Both the position numbers and the translations under genes were made by a program. DNA of 32,406 nt from Janthinobacterium agaricidamnosum NBRC 102515 = DSM 9628 (lineage in GTDB: Bacteria; Pseudomonadota; Gammaproteobacteria; Burkholderiales; Burkholderiaceae_D), in the NCBI RefSeq assembly GCF_000723165.1, contig NZ_HG322949.1:1223-33628 (forward strand), in the 5' to 3' direction. The number at the start of each line of letters is the position of its first letter. The first letter of the stretch is position 1. The notes below the pieces were generated by a model, which was given only the letters and a program-made list of their open reading frames with translations, searched no databases and had not been told where the DNA came from. This document shows, one piece after another, positions 17,060 through 24,292 of the stretch.

Positions 17060-18352
17060 ATGCCTAGGATTGCTATTACTCCTTTAGATTCCCAGCAGTT
17101 GGCGATAGGCCAGGATAGCCATAAATCGATTGATGGCGGACTCAAAAATAAATTCTCCAGAGTAAATTATTCCTCCAAAAACCGACAGGGAAGCGTGGAT
17201 GATACGCACATTTCGGATCATCGGCAGCGGCAAGTCAAATTCGATAATATGCCATTCGATAATCGATGCATCGACAAAAAAATTGAACATCTGGATTTGA
17301 TTAAGTTGTCATTTGGTAATTTTAGTGGCGAAGAAAAAAAGATATTAAATACTCCAGAAGATATATCAAAAATTCCTTATGCCGCGCCTTCATATGTTGA
17401 GTCCGTGAAGTCGGCGAGGCTTAGTTCTCGTGAGAGTCATCAAGTCAAGGAAAAAAGTGCTGGAAAATACGATAGAAAAGAAGTTGCGCTATTAAACCGT
17501 GCCGAGCTTGAAAAAAAACTGGCCAGCTTCGAAATCTTGCAGCCGGCCGTTCCTTCTTTTATCAGCGACTTTATTCAAGGTCTGGAAAGAGAGGACCGAA
17601 CCGGAGGATATAAGGCACATCCTGAGCAGTTTACTGGAACAAAGTTCCTTCCCGGCATAGGAGGTTTTCTTATTTCTCCCAATGAGTCTTATGTTCCAAA
17701 AGGCAAGGGAGCGTATGACGATCCAAAGACCGTGAAAAATCAGTTGGGGGGCATGGCTGTGCTTGGATACTACGTGCCAGATAAAAAGTTCAACGGTCAC
17801 AAAGTATTCAATGAAATCTTCAAGGATGCCGATCACGGTTTGATTGCTGGACAGGAAATATTCAATTCTGGAAAAAGGGAGAATGCGCAAAAATACAAAG
17901 AGCGGACCGGATTGGACTACCTTTCAACTTTCTGCGACCTGAGAAAAAAACATATACCACTACTGGAAAATTTTAGATCGGTAATGCTAGCCCATTTGCA
18001 GGATATTTATGCCGTCGATCCTAAGAAAGATAAGATTCAACTGTATATGCATAAACCTTTGTACGGAGACCCTAACGTCGGCTTGCACATTCATGCCCGC
18101 ATCAATCAGGCCAACCATCCAGGTGAACTCGATATACAGCAATTGAATTTCGATTTGGATGAGACAATTAAAATATTGAAAGACGTCCCGGAAAACGAAA
18201 TCAAAGAGGTAATTTTGAATAAGATGAGTGTCGATGGGGCAGGAAAAAAATATGTTGCAATGGCACCCATCTGGGCACCAAAAGAATACGAGGGGATCGC
18301 ATCCTACTCAAAGCACTCCAATCCCTGGTTTAGACCTGAATGGAGCCGTTGA
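17060..18352 (+). CDS. putative type III effector with DcpS-like HIT domain
   Basis: The 430-residue protein has a disordered-looking N-terminus (1-150) with an Ile at position 4 and many Ser, Asn and Gln. The C-terminal half resembles the HIT domain of eukaryotic DcpS, which hydrolyses the m7G cap left after mRNA decay. The matching blocks are DLRKKHIPLLENF (293-305; DcpS DLTPEHLPLLRNI), IQLYMHKP (326-333; LRVYLHYLP) and GLHIHARI (341-348; HLHVHF), then a helix LDETIKILK (366-374). The first histidine of the HIT triad is glycine; the other two are present. The match is from memory and below certainty. It lies in the AT-rich block behind the chaperone gene. Whether it acts on caps or another nucleotide is unknown. 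Confidence 0.68.
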   Translation: MPRIAITPLDSQQLAIGQDSHKSIDGGLKNKFSRVNYSSKNRQGSVDDTHISDHRQRQVKFDNMPFDNRCIDKKIEHLDLIKLSFGNFSGEEKKILNTPEDISKIPYAAPSYVESVKSARLSSRESHQVKEKSAGKYDRKEVALLNRAELEKKLASFEILQPAVPSFISDFIQGLEREDRTGGYKAHPEQFTGTKFLPGIGGFLISPNESYVPKGKGAYDDPKTVKNQLGGMAVLGYYVPDKKFNGHKVFNEIFKDADHGLIAGQEIFNSGKRENAQKYKERTGLDYLSTFCDLRKKHIPLLENFRSVMLAHLQDIYAVDPKKDKIQLYMHKPLYGDPNVGLHIHARINQANHPGELDIQQLNFDLDETIKILKDVPENEIKEVILNKMSVDGAGKKYVAMAPIWAPKEYEGIASYSKHSNPWFRPEWSR

Positions 18353-18788
18353 AGCGTTATTGCGGTCCCTGGACGCGCGCTTTCTCAATGGCCTGAACCG
18401 ACTCTGCCTGTACACGGTTGTCGCGCCGTTGCGGGCGCGCTGCGGTATACCTTGGCAGCCAAGTGTCTGCAGGCCGGTCAAGGTCCAATTTGCAATTGAT
18501 TCGAGCCGGAATTCGCGTCAAATGCGAGCACGGCCGGTTTCACACCTGAGCCACTACACCTAACAAAACATCCATGGCGGCTTGCATTGAACGTTTTGTT
18601 AGACGCGCTGAGTCAGGATTTCTTGTGCGCGATGAAGCGGTGATTGTTGATCTAATTTGTATAGTGAAAACAATTTACCCTACTTTATCCATCCATGATT
18701 AACGTTCATGATGTCGTCACTGCCTTGCAAACAAATCAACGGGAAGGCAGCTTTATCCATGTTGAAAAACTTACTCAAGGGGCTACAA
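18353..18788. other. intergenic region with attC-like hairpin
   Basis: No gene is supported here. Base composition returns to GC-rich by 18360, so the acquired block ends close to the effector stop codon. The one notable structure is the inverted repeat at 18558-18604. The last 80 bp before the SDR gene are AT-richer and probably hold its promoter, but no clear -35/-10 pair was found. Confidence 0.5.
18558..18604 (+). other. candidate integron attC-like site
   Basis: The stretch starts with ACCTAAC, which fits the RYYYAAC core, and ends with GTTAGAC, which fits GTTRRRY. Between them CTAACAAAAC pairs perfectly with GTTTTGTTAG, and inner bases (TC..ATG/CAT..GA) extend the stem with mismatches and an unpaired base. 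At 47 nt it is shorter than most attC sites and there is only one copy and no integrase, so it may be an ordinary hairpin. Confidence 0.35.
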
Positions 18789-19526
18789 ATGAATAGCATC
18801 AATCAAAAAGTCGCCATCGTCACCGGATCTTCGCGCGGTATCGGCGCCGCGGTCGCGCAACGCCTGGGCGCGGAAGGCTTCAGCGTCATCGTCAACTATG
18901 TCGGCGGCGAAGCGGCCGCCCAGGGCGTGGTACAGCAGATTGTCCAACATGGCGGCAAGGCGCTTGCCGTGCAAGCCGACGTCAGCGATCCGCAAGCCGT
19001 GCGCGCGCTGTTCGACGCGGCCGAAACAAGCTATGGCGGTATCGATGTGCTGGTCAACACCGCCGGCATCATGCAGCCCAGGTCCATCGCCGATACCGAC
19101 GACGAAACGTTCGACAAGCACATCGCCATCAATTTGAAAGGCAGCTTCAACACCATGCGCGAAGCCGTCAAGCGCCTGCGCAGCGGCGGCCGCATCATTA
19201 ATTTCTCGACCAGCCAAGTTGGCTTGCGGCACCCAACCTATGGCGTGTACGCCGGCACCAAGGCTGCTATCGAAGTGATGAGCAGCGTGCTGGCCAAGGA
19301 ATTGCGCGGCCGCAATATCACGGTGAATGCGGTGGCGCCCGGCCCGACCGCGACCGAGCTGTTCCTGAAGAACCCGCAAGAAGTGATCGACCGGTTGACG
19401 AAAATGCCGCCGCTCGAACGCCTCGGCCAACCGGAAGACATGGTCGGCATGGTTTCTTTCCTGGCGCAAGGCGACGGCAGCTGGGTCAATGGCCAGGTAT
19501 TGCGCATCAACGGCGGCATCATTTAA
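18789..19526 (+). CDS. SDR family NAD(P)-dependent oxidoreductase
   Basis: The 245-residue protein is a classical short-chain dehydrogenase. It has the TGSSRGIG cofactor motif (12-19), NTAG (90-93), the active-site serine near residue 140-142, and YAGTK (Tyr154, Lys158). The GGEAAAQ segment and the Arg at position 16 suggest NADP(H). A glucose/ribitol dehydrogenase-like or 3-oxoacyl reductase-like activity is possible, but the substrate cannot be read from sequence. The start was chosen because AAGGGG precedes this ATG; the longer ORF adds 27 unconserved residues. The gene is single and convergent with dadA. Confidence 0.9.
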   Translation: MNSINQKVAIVTGSSRGIGAAVAQRLGAEGFSVIVNYVGGEAAAQGVVQQIVQHGGKALAVQADVSDPQAVRALFDAAETSYGGIDVLVNTAGIMQPRSIADTDDETFDKHIAINLKGSFNTMREAVKRLRSGGRIINFSTSQVGLRHPTYGVYAGTKAAIEVMSSVLAKELRGRNITVNAVAPGPTATELFLKNPQEVIDRLTKMPPLERLGQPEDMVGMVSFLAQGDGSWVNGQVLRINGGII

Positions 19527-19588
19527 CTGCCTGCACATTGATGTACGCCGTGCAACTGGAGGTTGTCCCGCGCGATGCGATGTCCGGC

Positions 19589-20830
19589 TTACCCCGGCTG
19601 CAGGAAGTCCAGCGCGAATGGCGGGTGCCTGCCGCGCATCAGGTCGGCGAGGATGCTGGCGCTGCCGCAGGCGAAGGTGAAACCGAGCGGGCCGTGGCCG
19701 ACGTTGAGCCACAGGTTGCCGTATTTGCTGGCGCCGACCAGCGGCGCGCTGTTTGGCGTCGCGGGGCGCAGGCCGGCCCACGGGATGGCGTTGTCGTAGT
19801 CGGCGGCGCCCGGCATCGCTTGCTGCGCCAGCCGGCTCAAGGAGGCGATGCGGTCCCGGTCCAGGCTGGCGTCGGCGCCGACCAGGTCGACCATCGCCGC
19901 TACCCGCAAGTCGGCGCCGATGCGCGCATACAGCACCTTGCGCTCGAAATCGGTGATGCTGATCTCGGGCGCGCGGTGCTGGCGGCGGATAGGCGCCGTC
20001 AGGCTGTAGCCTTTCAGCGGGTATAGCGGCAGGTAGATGCCGGCCTGGGCCGCCAGGTCGCGGCTCTGGATGCCGGCCGCCAGCACAAAGTGATCGGCTT
20101 GCAAGGGGCCGAGGTCGCTGTCCACGGCCGTGACCCTGCCATGCCGGATAAGGAAGCCGCGCGCTTCGCCCTTCAGACTGCGTTGAAAACGCGGATGCAG
20201 CAGCAGGCGCTGTTCCAGCGCCTGGCAAAACGCGTGGCAGTCGGCCACCGCTTCGCCTGGGGTAAAGATGGCGCCGGCCAGGGAGGGCGCCAGCGCGGCC
20301 AGCGCCGGCTCTTGCTGCGCCGCTTCAGCGGGCGACAGCACCTGGCGCGCCGGTTCCGATGCGGGCCGGGCCACGGCGCGCTTGAAGATTTTCTTGGAGC
20401 GGTACACCACCAGCTTGCCGGCATTGCGCCACGCGAATTCCTGCGGCGTGATGCTCAATGCCAGCTGCGCCATGCCGAGCCGGCTCAGTTCGCCCAATTG
20501 CAGCAGTGTGGCGGTGGTGCGGCGGTTGCTGGCGCTGTTGCAGTTGCGCAGGAATTGTCCCAGCCAGCGCCACTGGCGCCAGTCGGCTTCGGGACGAAAG
20601 CGCAGCGGACCGTCTTTTTGCATCAGCCATTGCAACGCTTTCAGCGGCACGCCGGCATCGGCCAGCGGCGCCACGTAGCGGTAGCTGAGCTGGCCGCCAT
20701 TGCGGTAACTGGCGGCCATGGCGAGCTGTTCGCTTCGTTCGAGCAAGGTGACGCCATAACCCGCTTCGGCCAGCCACCATGCGGTCGTCAAGCCGACCAC
20801 GCCACCACCAATGACGATTACCTGCTGCAT
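19589..20830 (-). CDS. dadA: D-amino acid dehydrogenase, FAD-dependent (DadA-like)
   Basis: The 413-residue flavoprotein has the N-terminal FAD motif VIVIGGGVVGLTTAWWLAEAG and the DadA-typical SYRNGGQLSYRYVAPLA. The C-terminal region contains WAGLRPATPNSAPLVG and NVGHGPLGFTFACGSA. The enzyme oxidises D-amino acids, chiefly D-alanine, to 2-oxoacids and passes electrons to the respiratory chain at the inner membrane. It could help use D-alanine released from peptidoglycan, which fits the divergent cell-wall recycling cluster next to it. It is transcribed away from gntR, with 337 bp between the two starts. No alanine racemase (dadX) is adjacent. Confidence 0.9.
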   Translation of the reverse strand: MQQVIVIGGGVVGLTTAWWLAEAGYGVTLLERSEQLAMAASYRNGGQLSYRYVAPLADAGVPLKALQWLMQKDGPLRFRPEADWRQWRWLGQFLRNCNSASNRRTTATLLQLGELSRLGMAQLALSITPQEFAWRNAGKLVVYRSKKIFKRAVARPASEPARQVLSPAEAAQQEPALAALAPSLAGAIFTPGEAVADCHAFCQALEQRLLLHPRFQRSLKGEARGFLIRHGRVTAVDSDLGPLQADHFVLAAGIQSRDLAAQAGIYLPLYPLKGYSLTAPIRRQHRAPEISITDFERKVLYARIGADLRVAAMVDLVGADASLDRDRIASLSRLAQQAMPGAADYDNAIPWAGLRPATPNSAPLVGASKYGNLWLNVGHGPLGFTFACGSASILADLMRGRHPPFALDFLQPG

Positions 20831-21132
20831 GCCGCCTCGCTGTTTTCACCTGTCCATGGAAAGCTTAGGCGCCGCGGCTGTTTCCGGCCAATGAATCCTC
20901 ATGCTGCGGCCATAACTTCCTGTCATGTACCGCTTGGCTGCCGACGTAGCAGGGAATACACTATTGGTAGTTAAAAGACAGCGTTTTATATTGCGACGCA
21001 TCAATAGCTTTGTTTATTTGTTACAGCCATATTGAGCGGAGTTGTCATGAAGATGTTGTTTTTTGTGAGCGTAACTTTATATTATAACCATTTTATATTT
21101 ATTCATTCGCTGCGGATAATACGCAAATCCCC
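20831..21132. other. divergent promoter region between dadA and gntR
   Basis: This is an AT-rich intergenic region without a gene. It probably holds promoters in both directions. The clearest element is GATAAT at 21115-21120, a plausible -10 box for the plus strand, with TTTATA 17 nt upstream as a weak -35. The stretch 21050-21110 is very AT-rich. Confidence 0.5.
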
Positions 21133-21154
21133 TAACGCTATTACACTAGCGTTA
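21133..21154 (+). promoter_or_regulatory. palindromic operator, probably for the GntR regulator
   Basis: TAACGCTA and TAGCGTTA are perfect 8-bp arms around a 6-bp centre. The site starts 12 bp after the likely -10 box and ends 13 bp before the regulator's ATG, so bound protein would block initiation. Autoregulation by the adjacent GntR/UTRA protein is the simplest reading. Confidence 0.65.
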
Positions 21155-21167
21155 TGAGGAGAACTGT

Positions 21168-21908
21168 ATGAGCCAGACCAGCTTGGAAATCAAGGTCGAT
21201 TTAAACGACAATTCACCTTTGTACATGCAAATCGCGCGTAAATTGAGCGATGACGTGCGCAACGGCCGCTATCAGGTCGATCAGGCGCTGCCTTCCGAAC
21301 GAACCCTGTCCGAATTGCTGGATGTATCGCGGGTGACCGCGCGCAAGGCCATCGATCAATTGGTCGACCAGGGCCTGGTGGTGCGCCGCCGCGGCTCGGG
21401 CAATTACATTGCGCCGCGCATCGAACAACCGTTGTCGAATCTGTCGAGTTTTTCGGAACAATTGAAGCAGCGCGGCTATCAACCCGCTTCGCGCTGGCTG
21501 AAGCGTGACATCGTCACCGCCACGGCGGATGAGCAACTGAGCCTGGCGCTGTCGCCGAACACCAAGGTGGCGCGGCTGGAACGCCTGCGCCTGGCCGACG
21601 AGGTGGTGATGGCGTATGAAGTCAGTATTTTGCCGCAGAGCATAGTCGCCAATCCGGAAGCGGTCGGCGCGTCGCTGTATGAATACCTGAGCAGCATCGG
21701 CCGGGCGCCGGTACGCGCGCTGCAGCATATCCGGGCGATGAATTCCGGCGCCGAGCTGGCCGGCAAACTGGGTGTGCCGGAAGGCCAGGCGGTGCTGTTC
21801 ATTACCCGTATCGCTTACCTGGAATCCGGCCAGCCGGTCGAGCTGACGCATTCCTATTGCCGCAGCGACCACTACGACTTCGTGGCCGAGATGCGCCGCA
21901 CGCCATAA
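21168..21908 (+). CDS. GntR family (HutC/UTRA) transcriptional regulator
   Basis: The 246-residue protein has an N-terminal winged helix with the GntR pattern: PLYMQIARKLSDDV, LPSERTLSELLDVSRVTARKAIDQLVDQG and RRRGSGNYIA. A C-terminal UTRA ligand domain follows, ending in QPVELTHSYCRSDHYDFVAEM. UTRA regulators of this type (NagR/YvoA) sense amino-sugar phosphates. With murQ directly downstream, the ligand is probably MurNAc-6-P or GlcNAc-6-P, an inference from context. The ribosome site AGGAG is strong. It likely represses itself and the murQ-permease-GHL10 genes through the palindrome 13 bp before its start. Confidence 0.93.
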   Translation: MSQTSLEIKVDLNDNSPLYMQIARKLSDDVRNGRYQVDQALPSERTLSELLDVSRVTARKAIDQLVDQGLVVRRRGSGNYIAPRIEQPLSNLSSFSEQLKQRGYQPASRWLKRDIVTATADEQLSLALSPNTKVARLERLRLADEVVMAYEVSILPQSIVANPEAVGASLYEYLSSIGRAPVRALQHIRAMNSGAELAGKLGVPEGQAVLFITRIAYLESGQPVELTHSYCRSDHYDFVAEMRRTP

Positions 21909-21993
21909 CTTTTTGGCATGTGCCGGCCCCATCCTTTCATGGATGGCGCGCCATCTTCGGTTTACACTGGTTTCATCTATTCAACATGGTCAT

Positions 21994-22881
21994 ATGGCAA
22001 TGTTATCGACTGAAACCCCCAGCCAACGGCATCCCGACCTGGATCTCTACCCTGCCAACCGGCTGGTCGACACGCTGATCGGCGATCATTTCGACGCGGT
22101 GGGCGCGGTGCACCGCGCCGCGCCGCAGATCACGGCCGCCGTCACGGCGGCGTTGCCGCGCATCGCGGCCGGCGGCCGGCTGATCTATGCGGGCGCCGGC
22201 ACCTCCGGCAGATTGGGCGTGCTGGACAGCGTCGAACTGTATCCCACATTTTCTTGGCCGCATGAACGGGCGCTGGCGATCCTGGCCGGCGGCACGGGCG
22301 CGATGTTCGAAGCCGTCGAAGGCGCGGAAGACGACCGTCAGCAAGGCGCGCTGGATGTGCAAGCCTTGTTGCCTGGCACCAACGATGTGGTGATCTTGCT
22401 GGCCGCATCCGGCGCCACGCCGTATGTGCTGGGCGCGCTGCACGCCGCGCGGGCCGCGGGCGCCTTGACCATCGGCATCGCCAACAACCGCGCCGCGCCG
22501 GTCAGTGTCGAGGCCGCGATCGGCATCACGCTCGATACCGGCATGGAAGTGATTTCCGGCAGCACCCGCCTGAAAGCCGGCACCGCGCAAAAAATTGCCT
22601 TGAACACGATTTCGACGGCATTGATGGTGCGTTTGAACAAAACTTACGGAAACTTGATGGTAGACTTGAAGGCGACCAACGCCAAGCTGCTGCAGCGCGC
22701 CGTCGGTCTGACCATGCACGCCACCGGCGCCGATCAGGCAACCGCGCGGGCCGTGCTGGAACAATGCGGGTTTCACGTCAAGGTCGCGATAGTTGCCTTG
22801 TCCAAGAAGATAACGACAGACCAGGCACAGGCATTGTTGGATGGAGCAAACGGCAGTGTGCGCATGGCACTGGCGCCATAA
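21994..22881 (+). CDS. murQ: N-acetylmuramic acid 6-phosphate etherase
   Basis: This enzyme removes the lactyl ether from MurNAc-6-phosphate to give GlcNAc-6-phosphate and lactate in cell-wall recycling. The 295-residue SIS-fold protein has GGRLIYAGAGTSGRLGVLDS, the catalytic glutamates Glu81 (SVELYPTF) and Glu112 (EGAEDD), the sugar-binding ISGSTRLKAGTAQK and NLMVDLKATNAKL. The variant LDSVELYP replaces the usual LDASECPP. The start at MAMLST gives normal length, but has no clear ribosome site; a second ATG lies two codons on. The gene follows gntR by 85 nt. Confidence 0.95.
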   Translation: MAMLSTETPSQRHPDLDLYPANRLVDTLIGDHFDAVGAVHRAAPQITAAVTAALPRIAAGGRLIYAGAGTSGRLGVLDSVELYPTFSWPHERALAILAGGTGAMFEAVEGAEDDRQQGALDVQALLPGTNDVVILLAASGATPYVLGALHAARAAGALTIGIANNRAAPVSVEAAIGITLDTGMEVISGSTRLKAGTAQKIALNTISTALMVRLNKTYGNLMVDLKATNAKLLQRAVGLTMHATGADQATARAVLEQCGFHVKVAIVALSKKITTDQAQALLDGANGSVRMALAP

Positions 22882-22919
22882 ACTTGCCGGCCTGGGCCAG
22901 ACCTGGGAAGCATGCAGCA

Positions 22920-24215
22920 GTGAAACAAGACAAAACTCCTTCCAAGCCGTGGCGCTGGATACCGTCGCTGTATTTCGGCCAGGGCATTCCCTATGTCGTG
23001 GTGATGACGTTGTCGGTGATCATGTACAAGAACACCGGCTTGTCGAATACCGATATCGCGCTGTACACCAGCTGGCTGTATCTGCCGTGGGTAATCAAGC
23101 CGTTGTGGTCGCCGCTGATCGACATGTTCCGCACCAAGCGTTGCTGGATCGTCGGCTTGCAACTGGTGATCGGCGCCGCGCTGGCGCTGGTGGCGCTGAC
23201 CACGGCGCTGCCGTATTTCTTCCAGATCAGCCTGGCCATTTTCTGGCTGATGGCGTTCAGTTCCGCGACCCACGATATCGCCGCCGACGGCTTTTACATG
23301 CTGGGCTTGAAGCAGCATCAGCAGGCCGCCTTTGTCGGCGTGCGCAGCACGTTTTACCGGCTGGCGATGATCGCCGGGCAGGGCGGACTGGTCTACCTGG
23401 CCGGCCATCTGACGCAAACCACCGGCGATGTGCGGCTGGCGTGGTCGGTGGTGTTTTTCATCCTGGCCGCGCTGTTCGTCAGCCTGTCGCTGTACCATTA
23501 TTTTGTGTTGCCGAAACCGGCGGCCGACCATGCCGTCAGCAAGCAAGGCACGCCGCTGGCCGAGTTCCTGGCGACGTTCACTTCCTTTTTCCGCAAGCAG
23601 GATATTGCGGTCATTCTCGGTTTCCTGCTGCTGTTCCGCCTCGGCGAAGCGCAATTGCTGAAGCTGGCCGCGCCATTCCTGCTCGACCCGCTGGCCAAGG
23701 GCGGGCTGGGCCTGTCCACCGAGGAAGTTGGATTGGTCTACGGTACCATCGGCGTGATTGCGCTGACCTTGGGCGGCTTGCTGGGCGGCTATGCGATTTC
23801 CCGCTATGGTTTAAAACGCTGCCTGTGGGTCATGGTACTGGCCGTGCATGTGCCGGACCTGGTGTTTGTTTACCTGGCCACTACACTGCCGAGCAATATT
23901 TATCTGATCGCGGCCGGTATCGCTACCGAGCAATTCGGTTACGGCTTCGGTTTTGCCGCGTATCTGCTGTACATGATCATGGTCGCCGATGGCGTGCATA
24001 AAACCGCGCATTACGCGATCTGCACCGGTTTCATGGCGCTCGGCATGATGTTGCCCGGCATGGCCAGCGGCTGGATCCAGCAATTGCTCGGTTACCAGCA
24101 TTTTTTCATCTGGGTTTGTATCGCGACGATTCCCGCCTTTATCATGGCGGCGCTGGTCAAGATCGATCCGGAATTCGGCAAAAAAACCGCCGAATCATCG
24201 GCAGTATCAGCGTAG
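22920..24215 (+). CDS. AmpG-like MFS permease (muropeptide or amino-sugar importer)
   Basis: The 431-residue integral membrane protein has about 12 hydrophobic segments and belongs to the AmpG/PAT branch of the major facilitator superfamily. It contains YFGQGIPY near the N-terminus, PWVIKPLWSPLID, the conserved SSATHDIAADGFY segment and PGMASGWIQQLLGY. AmpG carries GlcNAc-anhydroMurNAc peptides into the cytoplasm. Placed between murQ and a GHL10 glycosidase, this protein probably imports a cell-wall sugar that feeds MurQ; the cargo is an inference. The start is a GTG with GGAAG upstream, 38 nt after murQ. The longer ATG reading overlaps murQ and was rejected. Confidence 0.88.
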   Translation: MKQDKTPSKPWRWIPSLYFGQGIPYVVVMTLSVIMYKNTGLSNTDIALYTSWLYLPWVIKPLWSPLIDMFRTKRCWIVGLQLVIGAALALVALTTALPYFFQISLAIFWLMAFSSATHDIAADGFYMLGLKQHQQAAFVGVRSTFYRLAMIAGQGGLVYLAGHLTQTTGDVRLAWSVVFFILAALFVSLSLYHYFVLPKPAADHAVSKQGTPLAEFLATFTSFFRKQDIAVILGFLLLFRLGEAQLLKLAAPFLLDPLAKGGLGLSTEEVGLVYGTIGVIALTLGGLLGGYAISRYGLKRCLWVMVLAVHVPDLVFVYLATTLPSNIYLIAAGIATEQFGYGFGFAAYLLYMIMVADGVHKTAHYAICTGFMALGMMLPGMASGWIQQLLGYQHFFIWVCIATIPAFIMAALVKIDPEFGKKTAESSAVSA

Positions 24216-24292
24216 TCGATTCATGCTGGCGCGGCCATTTATATCCGCACAGTAAAATGCCGGCACCTGCCCGCGAACTACAAGGAATTGTT

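Noticed and set aside
18783..20228. Minus-strand open frame of 481 codons running from dadA into the SDR gene
   Set aside because: Both strands are explained by the SDR gene and dadA; the frame has no recognisable domain.
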